From Haloarcula sp. CBA1127 (GTDB lineage Archaea; Halobacteriota; Halobacteria; Halobacteriales; Haloarculaceae): a stretch of 64,000 nucleotides of DNA. The translations under genes were made by a program, and so were the position numbers. The notes beneath the pieces are model-generated. The model did no database searches and was not told the DNA's origin. It was given only the letters and a program-made list of their open reading frames with translations. Shown here piece after piece: positions 27,198 through 36,366 of the stretch. Positions within the stretch are counted from its first letter, which is position 1; each line of letters starts with the position of its first letter. The DNA is taken from NCBI RefSeq assembly GCF_001485575.1, contig NZ_BCNB01000006.1, forward strand, positions 2,604,001 through 2,668,000. Direction: 5' to 3'.

Positions 27198-27264
27198 CCT
27201 GCCCGCGATCAATCAGGCCGTACGTCAGCACGATCCGTAGCCCAACGGGTTCATCTCCAGATTT

Positions 27265-28914
27265 TCACGTCTTCAGGGGCCACTGGATCTGTCCATCACG
27301 TCGGCTCAGTTCGTATTTGAGCCAGCGGGTGAGTAGTTCGACGAAGGCCTGTTCGTCCTGTCTAAACTGGCCCGACCGGGAGTCACGGGCAACGAAACAG
27401 ACCGTCCCGAACAGCTCACCGTCGACTTCGACTTTCGCACCGAGGTAACAGCCGATCCCATACTGCTGGTATGCGAGGTCATCATCCAGACCCTGCTGCT
27501 CGGCGTTGTAGACCGAAAGCATACCGTCGGATTCGATAGTTCGCCGGCAGTAGGTCTCGGAGAGCGACCTGATGTCGCCGGGAGTGGTGAGAGACGGTTC
27601 GCCGCTGGTAGCGATTATTTCATGTGTTCCCGCCTTGGGATCGATTGCGACGAGATGGCCCTGATCGACGTCAAGATACTCGACACCGAGTTCCAGTACA
27701 TCGACTAACCGCTGTTCGAACCGTCGGTCCGTATCGTTCGTGATCTCGTAGAGTTTCTCTCGGTAGCGTTCGGCCGTCGCCTGTAGCCGCTCCCGTTCGA
27801 TTTCCTCCGTGATGTCCTTGATCACTTTCGCAAAGCCGCGGGCGTCGCCGTTTTCCCGGAGTTCAGTGATGACCACATCTGCCCAGAACGTGCTCCCGTC
27901 CTTCCGAACCCGGAGGCCGCGGTCGGTGGCCTTACCGCACTCACCGGCTTCTTGCAGCAGTTGCTCGGGGATGCCATCGGCTATCTGTTTCTCGGTGTGA
28001 AACGCCGAGAAATGCTCGCCGAGGATATCAGATTCCTCGTACTGGGTGAGCTGTTTCGCACCGGCGTTCCACGACTGGATGAGACCGTCGGGGTCGAGCA
28101 GGAACATCGCGTAATTCTCGACTGCATCGACAAGCAGCCGGAACCGCTCGCGCTCGTGTCGCAGTTGTTTGTCGAGTTCTTCGCGGTCAGTCCGGTCACG
28201 GACCACGCAGACAGCGCCGTCATTTTCGAGACTCGCAACGGTGTGTTCGCCGATGAACTGTGTCCCGTCGGCGCGTTCGAGCAGTGTCTCACCCGTCCAC
28301 GTCCCGTTTTCGTTGACAGTCGGGAGGGTTTCATCGTCAACCGTTTTGAGGCTCTCTGCCGAGTGGATTTTCTGCCAGTGTTCGCCCAGAAGCTCGTCGC
28401 GCTCGTAGCCGAACGTGGCCGCGTAGGCATCGTTCAGATAGGTGAACCGACCCTCGTTGTCCAGTGTGCTGATGCCGTCCCAGGCCGCGTTCATTGCGCG
28501 ATGCCCACGCGTGACTTGCAGTTCGTCTCTGCGGGCTTCGACGGCGTTTTGCACCCGGTTCGCTAGCACCGTGTACTGAGACGTTCCCGGTTCCTTCTGA
28601 ATATAGTCCGTGACACCTGCGGAGATTGCCTCGGCCGCGATCTCTTCGCTGCCCTTCCCGGTGTAGAGGATGAACGGAAGCTTCGGTGCGTCCTCGCGAA
28701 TCCGTTCGAGGAACTCCAGCCCGTTCATTCCAGGCATCTCGTAGTCGCTGATAATACAGTCATACGTGTCCTGCGGGCGGTCCGTGATGACCTCGTCGGC
28801 CCGCACCGCGGTGTCGACATCGAAACAATCCATGGCCCTCTCGAGATATTCTGACGTTATATCGGCAAATCCTGGTTCATCATCGACATGCAAAACGCGA
28901 ATTGAGACAACCAT
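27265..28914 (-). CDS. Signalling protein REC-PAS-PAS-GAF without kinase domain
   Basis: 549 residues from ATG 28914 (MVVSIRVLHVDDEPG); the upstream start at 28980 adds unlikely hydrophobic residues. The receiver domain is residues 3-125 with phospho-acceptor Asp57 in CIISDYEMPGMNG. Two PAS domains follow (about 145-250 and 270-385) with PAC segments. A C-terminal GAF domain (about 405-530) includes GIGCYLGAKVEVDGELFGTV. There is no HisKA/HATPase or DNA-binding domain, so it probably relays a signal by contact. Haloarchaea carry many such proteins. It is transcribed alone. Confidence 0.9.
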   Translation of the reverse strand: MVVSIRVLHVDDEPGFADITSEYLERAMDCFDVDTAVRADEVITDRPQDTYDCIISDYEMPGMNGLEFLERIREDAPKLPFILYTGKGSEEIAAEAISAGVTDYIQKEPGTSQYTVLANRVQNAVEARRDELQVTRGHRAMNAAWDGISTLDNEGRFTYLNDAYAATFGYERDELLGEHWQKIHSAESLKTVDDETLPTVNENGTWTGETLLERADGTQFIGEHTVASLENDGAVCVVRDRTDREELDKQLRHERERFRLLVDAVENYAMFLLDPDGLIQSWNAGAKQLTQYEESDILGEHFSAFHTEKQIADGIPEQLLQEAGECGKATDRGLRVRKDGSTFWADVVITELRENGDARGFAKVIKDITEEIERERLQATAERYREKLYEITNDTDRRFEQRLVDVLELGVEYLDVDQGHLVAIDPKAGTHEIIATSGEPSLTTPGDIRSLSETYCRRTIESDGMLSVYNAEQQGLDDDLAYQQYGIGCYLGAKVEVDGELFGTVCFVARDSRSGQFRQDEQAFVELLTRWLKYELSRRDGQIQWPLKT

Positions 28915-29177
28915 CTGTTTATACAGTGAATAAAACGGTAATAAGACGCTTGTCATTTTAAAGTAGTATAACCAACGCATATTCTAGCACTATTTAAAAA
29001 TGATGGTGTGCGATAGAGACTAGAATGACAGTTAGGTGGTGTATAAGTGCGGAAAATGCTCTTTTAGAAATCGCCAGGATGTATAGCTGTCAACTTCCCC
29101 TGCCTATACAAGTATGTCTGACCGGTCGCATTATTTACAAACGTGCTATATCGCGGACCTGGTGGGACAGTGGTCGA

Positions 29178-30038
29178 TCAGAACCCGCTGCTACTGAGGA
29201 CGCCCGCAGCGGACGAGAGTTCACCACTGAATTTGACAGTGACATACAGGCCAGTAAACAGCGTGGCGTTGTACGCGCCGTGGATGAGTGACGGGACGAC
29301 GATGTTGTCCGTGTACTCGTAGGTTGTGCCGAGGATGAGTGACGGAATGAGGAGGCCACCTACCCCGACGAGTTTCCCCGTGACCGACCCACCGCTGAGG
29401 GCGGGGTAGTGAATGCCGGCGAAGATGACACTCGCGATGGTGACGCCCGAAATCGGGCCGAAGTAGTCCCGAATGCGGCCCTGAACGACGCCGCGGAACA
29501 GCAGTTCCTCGCCAGGGCCGATGAGGAGGAACGAGGCTGGAATCAATAGGAGGAGGACATCGGGGTTCTCCATTCCGATCTCAGCCGCCTGATTGCTCGC
29601 CGTTTCTATCCCGAACATCGAGACGAGCCTAGTGATGATTGCGGCCACTACCACGAGCCCGACCATCGCGCTCGCGTAGCCCAACACGACGATGCCGGCC
29701 TCACGGAGGCTCGGCACAGAAATGCCGATACTGAATGCACCGGTGTCTGGCGCATACGAGAACACCTCGCGGAGCTTCGCTTTGATTACCGGCCTGAGTT
29801 TGATGTACGTGTACGCGATGGCCGGGCAGCCGATTCCCTGAATCGTTATCAGCCCAAGAACCAGCGTCTGTACTTCGGTAATCTGTACTCCTGCGCCGAG
29901 TGACAGCGAAAAAGCGATGGTGAGGAGCAGGACCGAGCCGAACCCGAGTCCTATCACGCCCAGCGAAAGGGCCGAGAAAAGCGTAAACCCGTACTGGAAG
30001 GCCTGCAAAATCGGACGGTCGCGGGTCGCCGTTGCCAT
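29178..30038 (-). CDS. CPBP intramembrane metalloprotease
   Basis: 286 residues, about 7-8 helices. The CAAX-protease/bacteriocin-processing motif is GEELLFRGVVQGRIR, with Glu177-Glu178 and Arg182. The second motif VIFAGIHYPAL supplies the histidine. It acts within the membrane; known relatives process prenylated proteins or peptides, or serve in immunity to bacteriocins. No substrate is encoded nearby. The start ATG at 30038 is well supported by the hydrophobic N-terminus. Confidence 0.9.
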   Translation of the reverse strand: MATATRDRPILQAFQYGFTLFSALSLGVIGLGFGSVLLLTIAFSLSLGAGVQITEVQTLVLGLITIQGIGCPAIAYTYIKLRPVIKAKLREVFSYAPDTGAFSIGISVPSLREAGIVVLGYASAMVGLVVVAAIITRLVSMFGIETASNQAAEIGMENPDVLLLLIPASFLLIGPGEELLFRGVVQGRIRDYFGPISGVTIASVIFAGIHYPALSGGSVTGKLVGVGGLLIPSLILGTTYEYTDNIVVPSLIHGAYNATLFTGLYVTVKFSGELSSAAGVLSSSGF

Positions 30039-30110
30039 ACACTGCCTTGGTCGTGGTGATGTGTAAACAATTCGTTTGGTGTTGGTGTCATGACTGCCAG
30101 CAAAGACGCC

Positions 30111-30659
30111 TCAGTCTATCCGTTCCCCGGCCGTCACCGCGGTTTCGAGCCAGTTTGACTCCGGCGGGAGCGGACAGGAGAAGGTGTCGCTGTAGGCGCA
30201 GAACGGCGAGTACGCGAGGTTGAAATCCAGCGTAATCTCGTCGCCGTCGCTCAGGTCGCGGTCGGGTTCCAGCTCCATGTATCGGCCGCCGTCGTAGCTC
30301 TGTTGCCCGGTCGTCTTGTCCCGGAACGGAACAAAGAGCGTCCGTGACTCATCGGCGGCCTGCCGGAACGCATGGAGTTCGCGGGACTCGTCGTCGAGGT
30401 CGAACGAGAGCGTTGCGACGTGGAGATAGCGCACCGTTCGGTCGTCGCTCGTCTCCAGATCGACCGATTCCGGTGTCTCGTGGACCGTAACCGTTGCTTC
30501 GACCCGATAGTCGGGGTCCGGGTCGAAGTAGCTGAGTCCGTCGAAATCGTCGCGTTCCTCCGGCGGAATCGGTGATTGGCGGTGCTCCGCAAAGAAGCGG
30601 TCTTTCTCGTCTCGGTTGGCCTGCAACTGTGTCTCCCAGTCCTCGGTGTCTTCGTCCAT
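30111..30659 (-). CDS. DUF1684-family protein
   Basis: 182 residues from ATG 30659 (MDEDTEDWETQLQANRDEKD); upstream sequence lacks haloarchaeal character. DUF1684 landmarks are RFFAEHRQSPIPPEERDDF and GLSYFDPDPDYR early, GGRYMELE in the middle, and LDFNLAYSPFCAYSDTFSCP with LPPESNWL at the end. The family is widespread and uncharacterised. It is soluble and acidic. It lies divergent from the J-protein gene. Confidence 0.88.
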   Translation of the reverse strand: MDEDTEDWETQLQANRDEKDRFFAEHRQSPIPPEERDDFDGLSYFDPDPDYRVEATVTVHETPESVDLETSDDRTVRYLHVATLSFDLDDESRELHAFRQAADESRTLFVPFRDKTTGQQSYDGGRYMELEPDRDLSDGDEITLDFNLAYSPFCAYSDTFSCPLPPESNWLETAVTAGERID

Positions 30660-30786
30660 ACGGAGACGGTGGTGGCCACGCAGTTTCAGTCCGGCGACTC
30701 GGCGACAGACGCGCGATATCGTGGCGTGAGGGAGTGAATACCTTATTATACGCCTAGTCCAACTGGATAAATACACAGGGGTGTGT

Positions 30787-31446
30787 ATGGAAGCGACGTT
30801 CTACGGTATTCTGGGGGTGGACCCAGATGCCACCGAAGAGACGATAGTCCGCGCCTACCGGGAGCAGACGAAAACGCATCACCCGGACGTGAGTGACGAC
30901 CCTGCCGCCGGAGAACGGTTCAAGCGACTCACGCAGGCGAAGAACGTGCTCACAGACGAGGCCGAGCGAGCGCGATACGACCGGCTCGGTCACGACGCAT
31001 ACGTCAACAGGCACGTCGACGGCGGCGCGGGCGGAGGAACAGCCACAGGTGGTGTCAGTGACATCGCACAGCAGTACGTTGACCAGCGGGTCGACGCAGA
31101 AACGACGGACGAGGCAACGGCGAAAGCGACACAGCGGCCCACCCAGACCCGTGGAGGAAGCACGGGCTACGGGACTGCCGCGGAGTACTACCGGCCTGGC
31201 CAGCGAGTCCGGCCGACGCAGTCGTCGGGAGTCGAGACGCTGCTCGGTTCACTGCGACGTGTCGGCCCGTGGCTGTTCGTCCATCTGGCACTGCTGGTCT
31301 GTACTATCATTGCCGCCGTACTACTCGCAGTCGGTGGCCTCACTGGGAACTTCTCACCGGTCGTCGCCAGTGTCATGGCTGTCTCGATGGTGACGATTTC
31401 GCTGGTCGTCTCCGCAACCCACGTCCTCACACACGTGTCGGGCTGA
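30787..31446 (+). CDS. Membrane-anchored J-domain protein
   Basis: 219 residues from ATG 30787; a GTG two codons earlier is possible. Residues 1-65 are a J-domain with HPD at 32-34, which stimulates the ATPase of a DnaK-type chaperone. A Gly/Thr-rich linker follows. The C-terminus has two membrane helices (GPWLFVHLALLVCTIIAAVL and VVASVMAVSMVTISLVVSA). It lacks the zinc-finger and substrate domains of true DnaJ, so it probably recruits DnaK to the membrane. Confidence 0.9.
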   Translation: MEATFYGILGVDPDATEETIVRAYREQTKTHHPDVSDDPAAGERFKRLTQAKNVLTDEAERARYDRLGHDAYVNRHVDGGAGGGTATGGVSDIAQQYVDQRVDAETTDEATAKATQRPTQTRGGSTGYGTAAEYYRPGQRVRPTQSSGVETLLGSLRRVGPWLFVHLALLVCTIIAAVLLAVGGLTGNFSPVVASVMAVSMVTISLVVSATHVLTHVSG

Positions 31447-31519
31447 CCGACGAGGACGGTTTCGAGCGATAGCAGTTTCGAACAGCACCGGACACATGAC
31501 TGCCCGAACAGCCCTACCC

Positions 31520-32374
31520 TCACGATAGCGGCCGGAACCAGACAGCGGTAACGAGGACGGCCAACAGGAGATACGACCCGCGAATCAAAAGCATCGTCGC
31601 AGTTTCGGGGTCACCTCGCTGGGCAATAGCCGCGACCGCCCCGAAAACGAGCGCGGCCGCCGCAGCACTCGGCGGGATGCCGGGCAATGCCACGGACAGC
31701 CCGACGATTCCGAGGAGGCCTGCTCCGAACAGGCCGAACGCGAGCCGCCGGGCACGTTGGTGGCCCAGGACGACGGCGACGGTCCGTTTCTGTATCGACC
31801 GGTCGTAGTCGTAGTCTTGCTCGTCGTCAATGATCTTGATGCCGGTCAGCAACAGGAGGAACACGGCCGCGAGACCGACGGCACGCGGCGTCAGCGTCGT
31901 CACCTGCGCGTAGTAGCCGCCCAGCAGCGCCAGCGCGATACCCGTCGGGTAGCCCATCGTCGCACCAATGGGATTCATATCCAGTTGCGGCGCGTGGGTG
32001 TACCCAATAACCCAGGTCGGAAGCGTCAGCAGCGCCGCGTCGGGACCGACCAGCAGCCAGATGGCCGCCGTACAGAGCGCGAAGCCGACACCAGCACCGA
32101 CTAGCGCCATGCGACAGCCAGCACCAGTGAGGGGATGGTCGTCGTCCTCGCCTCGCACGTGGAAATCGATGTAGCCGTCCTTGACGTGGGCCGTGTAGAC
32201 GGCGAAGAACATCGCGCCCGCGTGGAGCGCTGCCACTGGAGGACAGAACCCGCCGGAGAGCAACCCCCCGAACAGCGAGGTCGCAAGCGGTGGCAGCATA
32301 AACACCGGGTGAACCTGCGAGGCCAGGGCACTCACGGTCGCGAACGGACCGCTCTCGTGTCGGGCGACTGCCAT
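31520..32374 (-). CDS. UbiA-like membrane prenyltransferase family protein
   Basis: 284 residues, about 8 helices. The C-terminal Asp-rich motif is TGIKIIDDEQDYDYDRSIQK, followed by VAVVLGHQRARRLA, as in UbiA superfamily enzymes. The first motif region reads AHVKDGYIDFHVRGEDDDHP, an unusual form of NDxxDxxxD. It is unlike the DPPR-type enzyme at 18777. Substrate is unknown; archaeal lipid, quinone or haem farnesylation are all possible for the family. Confidence 0.8.
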   Translation of the reverse strand: MAVARHESGPFATVSALASQVHPVFMLPPLATSLFGGLLSGGFCPPVAALHAGAMFFAVYTAHVKDGYIDFHVRGEDDDHPLTGAGCRMALVGAGVGFALCTAAIWLLVGPDAALLTLPTWVIGYTHAPQLDMNPIGATMGYPTGIALALLGGYYAQVTTLTPRAVGLAAVFLLLLTGIKIIDDEQDYDYDRSIQKRTVAVVLGHQRARRLAFGLFGAGLLGIVGLSVALPGIPPSAAAAALVFGAVAAIAQRGDPETATMLLIRGSYLLLAVLVTAVWFRPLS

Positions 32375-32426
32375 ACGAACTCAAGGCGCGGCTGTGGGAA
32401 AAATCCCCATCCGCGTTGTTTCGGTA

Positions 32427-32798
32427 CTATCGCCAGTTCGACCGGTCCAGCACGAACCCCGAGATGTGCGAGGCCAGTTCTCTGGCAGCCTGTTCGGTGT
32501 CCGCGTGGAGTTCGCCGGACACCGGGCCGGCCTCGCCGCCGACGCCCTCGGTCTCCGAGATCGGGTCCGTGGTCGTCGGGTACGGTCGGCGGGACCGGAC
32601 ACGGTCACGAAGCGCCTGCACGGTAGTGTCCGAGAGTTCGTAGGACAGGTGCTGGAGGTCGTACCGGACGATGCACCCCCGCGTCGCGTCTCTGACAGCG
32701 AGGACTGGCTGTCCCCGGTCCCGACACCGCTCCCAGATCTCGCGCTGGTGGTCCCGCGTGGCGTACACCGGCACGTTCGACGGTGCGAGGTGTTCCAT
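32427..32798 (-). CDS. Uncharacterised haloarchaeal protein
   Basis: 123 residues from ATG 32798. It starts MEHLAPSNVPVYATRDHQRE and has a strand-helix pattern (PVLAVRDATRGCIVRYDLQH) then an acidic C-terminal helix (DTEQAARELASHI). No motif is recognised. A longer frame on the same strand covering 32381-32887 is its shadow: it is rich in Arg/Thr/Ser and not acidic. Confidence 0.7.
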   Translation of the reverse strand: MEHLAPSNVPVYATRDHQREIWERCRDRGQPVLAVRDATRGCIVRYDLQHLSYELSDTTVQALRDRVRSRRPYPTTTDPISETEGVGGEAGPVSGELHADTEQAARELASHISGFVLDRSNWR

Positions 32799-32960
32799 TG
32801 CCCGTTTGTACGGGCTGGAGGTGTATTATCTTTCGGCAGTGACCGTCGGTCTACCCGCGGTATCCCGGTGCCACGCTGGTGAGTCACTGGTTTTCGCGCC
32901 CGCCGGCAGAAATGCCATGCAGGAACTGTTTAGGGGGAGGGCTGTGTCCACAGGAGTGCT

Positions 32961-33356
32961 ATGGCAGATATCGAAGTCGAGAGCACATGCGAGGAAGGTT
33001 ACACGGTAGAGAGCGTCATCAACGGCGAATGGGAGCTCATCGTCGACGCACTGAGCGAGAACGGTCCGTCGCCGAACGAGGTGCTGGCCGCCGACTACGC
33101 CTCCTGTTACATTCCGGCACTGCGCGTCGCCGCCGACAAGTACGGGCACGAGGACATCGGCAGTGTCGACGTCGAAGTCGCGGCGGGTCTCGACGAGGAC
33201 GACGACCTGGAGTACATCGACTTCCACGTCGAGGTCGAGGAATCGCTTGCCGACGAGGAACAGGACATCGTCGAACTCGCCGAGGACATCTGTCACGTCC
33301 ACTCGGCGCTGCAGGACGAACTGCACGCCGAAATCACCATCGAGTCCGGCGTCTGA
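32961..33356 (+). CDS. OsmC-family protein
   Basis: 131 residues. The OsmC fold is suggested by the central LSENGPSPNEVLAADYASCY, where the cysteine after the helix start corresponds to a family redox cysteine. AALRVAADKYGHE-type helix and VEVEESL strands follow. OsmC/Ohr proteins detoxify organic hydroperoxides. Only one obvious conserved cysteine is seen; the second pairs with CHVHSAL near the C-terminus. Very acidic, cytosolic. Confidence 0.87.
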   Translation: MADIEVESTCEEGYTVESVINGEWELIVDALSENGPSPNEVLAADYASCYIPALRVAADKYGHEDIGSVDVEVAAGLDEDDDLEYIDFHVEVEESLADEEQDIVELAEDICHVHSALQDELHAEITIESGV

Positions 33357-33411
33357 GCAGGCAGGAACAGGAGGCGACGTTTATTTTTCGCTGGTAGCAG
33401 GCCTGTCGTCG

Positions 33412-34695
33412 TCACTCCGGGAACAGCAGTATGACTGAGGACGTGTTGTGATAGCCCGTGTAATCCTCGTCGGCCGAACAGACTTCGCCGTAGGTTTCGA
33501 AGCCGGCGAAGGGCGCGTCGATAGCGCTGTGAATCGTTTCGACGGCCTCATCGAAATCCTCGCCGAGTATCATCGCACGGCAGGCGCAGTCGTACACGAA
33601 CCCACCCGCGACGTTTCCGCCGCGGAGTTCGTTGACAGCGTTGGTTGCGGCGTTCCGGACAGCATACACCTGGTCGGATTTATTGCTATGTGTCACCACC
33701 ACTTCCGTTCCTTCGGAGACGGCGACAGCGAAATCCAGCGGCCCCTCGGTGTCGGTTGTATGACCCGGCCACCGGATGTTGTACCCCTTCGTTGAGATGA
33801 GTTTGCTCTCGATGAAGGTCTTGATCCGGGAGGCGAGTCCGTCTGCATCCGCGTCCGGTTCCGACTCGATACCGAGTTCGTAGCGGCCGAGCAACATGAC
33901 GAGGTCCTCGGACCCTGCTTCCAGCTCGTCGACATCGATATCGTATGTCTCCATCGCATCCTCTCGAATCGCGTCCCGCCAGGCCTCGAAGGCCGGTCTA
34001 CCGTCGAGTTCGTACACGGTGCTTCCCTCCGCTCGGGTTACCGTCATCGCCTCGGATATCGGCTCGTGGCCGTGGTTGACTGTCACCGGAAGTGGATCCT
34101 CTGAGGCAATGAGCACGAGGACGACGGCATCCGTCTCCACGCGGTCGTTCCGGAAGACGTGGGTCTGCTGTAACTGGAGGTCGTCACCCGCAGACCCCCC
34201 GACGACAGGCGTCTCCTCGTCGTCGAGGTACTGCTCGGTGAGTCGCGTGACCTTGTTTCCGATTCCGGCCATGCCGTCGTGGAGGTTGATGATCGTCCGA
34301 TGCGGATACCCATCGACAGCAGGGTCCTCGCTCGCAGGGAGGTCATGAACCGCTTCGAACAGACAGCGCTCGGGATCAGCGCTGAGTTCAGTCGAAAGGC
34401 TGGAGAAGAACCGCATCGAGTCCGACGAGACGACGCCGACTGTAACAGTCCCGTTCCCCGAGCCGGTTTCAGTGAACTCTCCGGAAGACGAACAGCCCAC
34501 GATTTCGGTATCTGAACCGACAACACTTCGCGCACCCCATAGCACCGCATCGTAATCATATGCCGGGGAGCAGAAGATCTGACAGAAGTCCGGTTCGCTG
34601 GCCGAGATGTCGGCCATAGCTTCCCGTATGGCGTCCATCGCTGCTGCATCTCCCGAATCCCCCGTCGCCTGCCCTGTCCCAAACTCAGTACTCAT
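33412..34695 (-). CDS. FIST N- and C-domain sensory protein
   Basis: 427 residues. The FIST N domain spans about 35-235, with VLWGARSVVGSDTEIVGCSS and INLHDGMAGIGNKVTRLTEQ. FIST C spans about 240-410, ending GFETYGEVCSADEDYTGYHN. FIST proteins are putative small-ligand sensors, usually tied to chemotaxis or two-component signalling. No such partner is adjacent. The frame is full length. Confidence 0.92.
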   Translation of the reverse strand: MSTEFGTGQATGDSGDAAAMDAIREAMADISASEPDFCQIFCSPAYDYDAVLWGARSVVGSDTEIVGCSSSGEFTETGSGNGTVTVGVVSSDSMRFFSSLSTELSADPERCLFEAVHDLPASEDPAVDGYPHRTIINLHDGMAGIGNKVTRLTEQYLDDEETPVVGGSAGDDLQLQQTHVFRNDRVETDAVVLVLIASEDPLPVTVNHGHEPISEAMTVTRAEGSTVYELDGRPAFEAWRDAIREDAMETYDIDVDELEAGSEDLVMLLGRYELGIESEPDADADGLASRIKTFIESKLISTKGYNIRWPGHTTDTEGPLDFAVAVSEGTEVVVTHSNKSDQVYAVRNAATNAVNELRGGNVAGGFVYDCACRAMILGEDFDEAVETIHSAIDAPFAGFETYGEVCSADEDYTGYHNTSSVILLFPE

Positions 34696-34871
34696 TGAGA
34701 TACAAGTATATCGTGAGCTAACTTAACATATTGGAACCGTTTTGAAGACAATAAAACGTAGCGGTCGCGGCAGCCGGTGGCGTGACAGTCAGCCCAGAAA
34801 TGGTACGTTTTACTGTAGAACACCACACGGAGCGGGAAACGCTCATACCGCCGGCCCGCAAACACCAGTTT

Positions 34872-35321
34872 ATGAGCGATTCAAACTGGACCGACCGCAT
34901 CGCCGGCGAACGGATGGCGGTCGACCAGCGGTTCAACGAACAGGTCAAAGCGTCGTCGTTCTCAAGCCAGCAGTGGGGGCTGGTGATGACTGCCGTCGAG
35001 TTCGAGATCGAGAACCCGGGTGACCCGGACGCCGCTCGGATCGTCGCCGATACGTCGAAGCTCTCTAGCGTCATGCCAGAGATGGAACGGGTCGCCAATC
35101 AAGGGCCGATGGGCGGTCCCGGCGGTGACCAGTCCGGAGGCTCAGGTGGCGGCCTCCTCTCAGGTGTCAAGGACGCCCTTGGACTAGGTGGGTCCGGTGG
35201 CGGGAACAAACAACAGGAGGAAGAGGCAGCACGGCTCGCACAGGCGTACGCTGAGCAACTGCAGGAGAAACTGGAGTCGAACGGGCGCTGGAAGTCCGTC
35301 TGCGAGCAGGCCCAGGGTTAG
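34872..35321 (+). CDS. Conserved haloarchaeal protein (DUF5799-like)
   Basis: 149 residues from ATG 34872 (MSDSNWTDRIAGERMAVDQR); an earlier start would add basic residues. The N-terminal half is helical with SSFSSQQWGLVMTAVEFEIE. A Gly-rich linker (GGPGGDQSGGSGGG) follows, then an Ala/Glu-rich C-terminal helix. The function is unknown, and the family name is from memory. It ends tail-to-tail with the small gene at 35318, overlapping by a few bases. Confidence 0.78.
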   Translation: MSDSNWTDRIAGERMAVDQRFNEQVKASSFSSQQWGLVMTAVEFEIENPGDPDAARIVADTSKLSSVMPEMERVANQGPMGGPGGDQSGGSGGGLLSGVKDALGLGGSGGGNKQQEEEAARLAQAYAEQLQEKLESNGRWKSVCEQAQG

Positions 35322-35461
35322 TCGCCGCTGTGAAACAGTGTTAGCTCCTCAGCCTCGTAAATGTTGATGAGTTCCGTCACGATGTCGTCGTACGACTCGT
35401 CCTCGACACGAAGGTCGTCAAGACGCTCCACTGTTTCGGCGTCCAGTTCAACGGATGGCAT
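35318..35461 (-). CDS. 47-residue VapB/RHH-like acidic protein
   Basis: ATG at 35461, product beginning MPSVELDAETVERLDDLRVE and ending LINIYEAEELTLFHSGD. A short strand followed by two helices resembles the ribbon-helix-helix or VapB-type N-domain widespread in haloarchaea. No toxin partner is adjacent, so an antitoxin role is unsupported. Acidic composition and a convergent arrangement with the upstream gene support it being real. Confidence 0.78.
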   Translation of the reverse strand: MPSVELDAETVERLDDLRVEDESYDDIVTELINIYEAEELTLFHSGD

Positions 35462-35580
35462 AGCCGAACCTTTCACTGGAACACACTTAATTCCCGCCCT
35501 CGCTCAAAAACAAACGCGAACAGTAGTAACAAATCAGAACCGAAAACGGTTAATGGTCGTTCTGGGTAGAAACACGACAT

Positions 35581-36363
35581 ATGCGACCACTGGGTGACTC
35601 ACCGCTCGTACGGAACGACAAGACGCTCGTGCTGGCTCACGACCACGGGCTAGAACACGGTCCCAAGCAGTTCAGCGGCGTCGAGGAGCGCCTCGACCCG
35701 CATGAGGTGTTCGAGATGGCGACCCACGACGCCGTGACGGCGCTGGCTGTCGGGAAGGGCCTCGCCGAAACGTACTACCCGAGCTACGAAGACGACGTGA
35801 ACCTGCTGGCGAAGCTCAACGGCGGCTCGGACCTCTGGATGGGCGATCCGTACTCGCCCCAGAACTGGTCAGTCGACTACGCGGCTGAACTCGGTGCTGA
35901 CGCCATCGGCTACACCGTCTACCCGGGTGTCAACCGTGAGACCGATATGTTCGAGGACTTCCGCCCGGTGCAGGAGAACGCCCGCGACCACGACCTGCCG
36001 ATTGCGATGTGGTCGTACCCGCGCGGACAGGCCATCAAGGAGCACCGCAGTCCGTCGACCATCGCCTACGCGGCCCGCATCGGGCTCGAACTCGGCGCTG
36101 ACTTCACGAAGGTCAAGTACCCGCGCGACAAGGAAGCGATGGCCCACGCCGTCCGCTCAGCCGCTGACAACCGCGTCCTGCTCTCCGGCGGGTCGAAGAC
36201 CTCGGACCGCGACTTCCTCGAACTCGTTGAGGACTGCATGGACGTCGGCGTCGCCGGCCTCGCGGTCGGCCGCAACGTCTGGCAGCGCGATGACCCCTAC
36301 GACATTCTGGACAAGCTCGAAGGCGTCATCTTCGAAGACGCGACAGCCGACGACGTCCTGTAG
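35581..36363 (+). CDS. fba: Class I fructose-bisphosphate aldolase (archaeal DhnA type)
   Basis: 260 residues. The DhnA/FbaB barrel begins LVLAHDHGLEHGPKQF. The Schiff-base lysine is in GADFTKVKYP (Lys177 or Lys179), and the phosphate loop is VLLSGGSKTSDRDF. It splits fructose 1,6-bisphosphate in the cytosol. Relatives make aminodideoxy-heptulosonate for aromatic amino acids, so motif alone is not conclusive. The sugar-kinase gene 3 bp downstream and the 1-phosphofructokinase/glpR pair opposite favour the sugar role. Confidence 0.9.
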   Translation: MRPLGDSPLVRNDKTLVLAHDHGLEHGPKQFSGVEERLDPHEVFEMATHDAVTALAVGKGLAETYYPSYEDDVNLLAKLNGGSDLWMGDPYSPQNWSVDYAAELGADAIGYTVYPGVNRETDMFEDFRPVQENARDHDLPIAMWSYPRGQAIKEHRSPSTIAYAARIGLELGADFTKVKYPRDKEAMAHAVRSAADNRVLLSGGSKTSDRDFLELVEDCMDVGVAGLAVGRNVWQRDDPYDILDKLEGVIFEDATADDVL

Positions 36364-36366
36364 GCC

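Noticed and set aside
29025-29291. 88-codon frame before the CPBP protease end
   Set aside because: Its 3' half overlaps the protease gene in antisense and the N-terminal half has no coding character.
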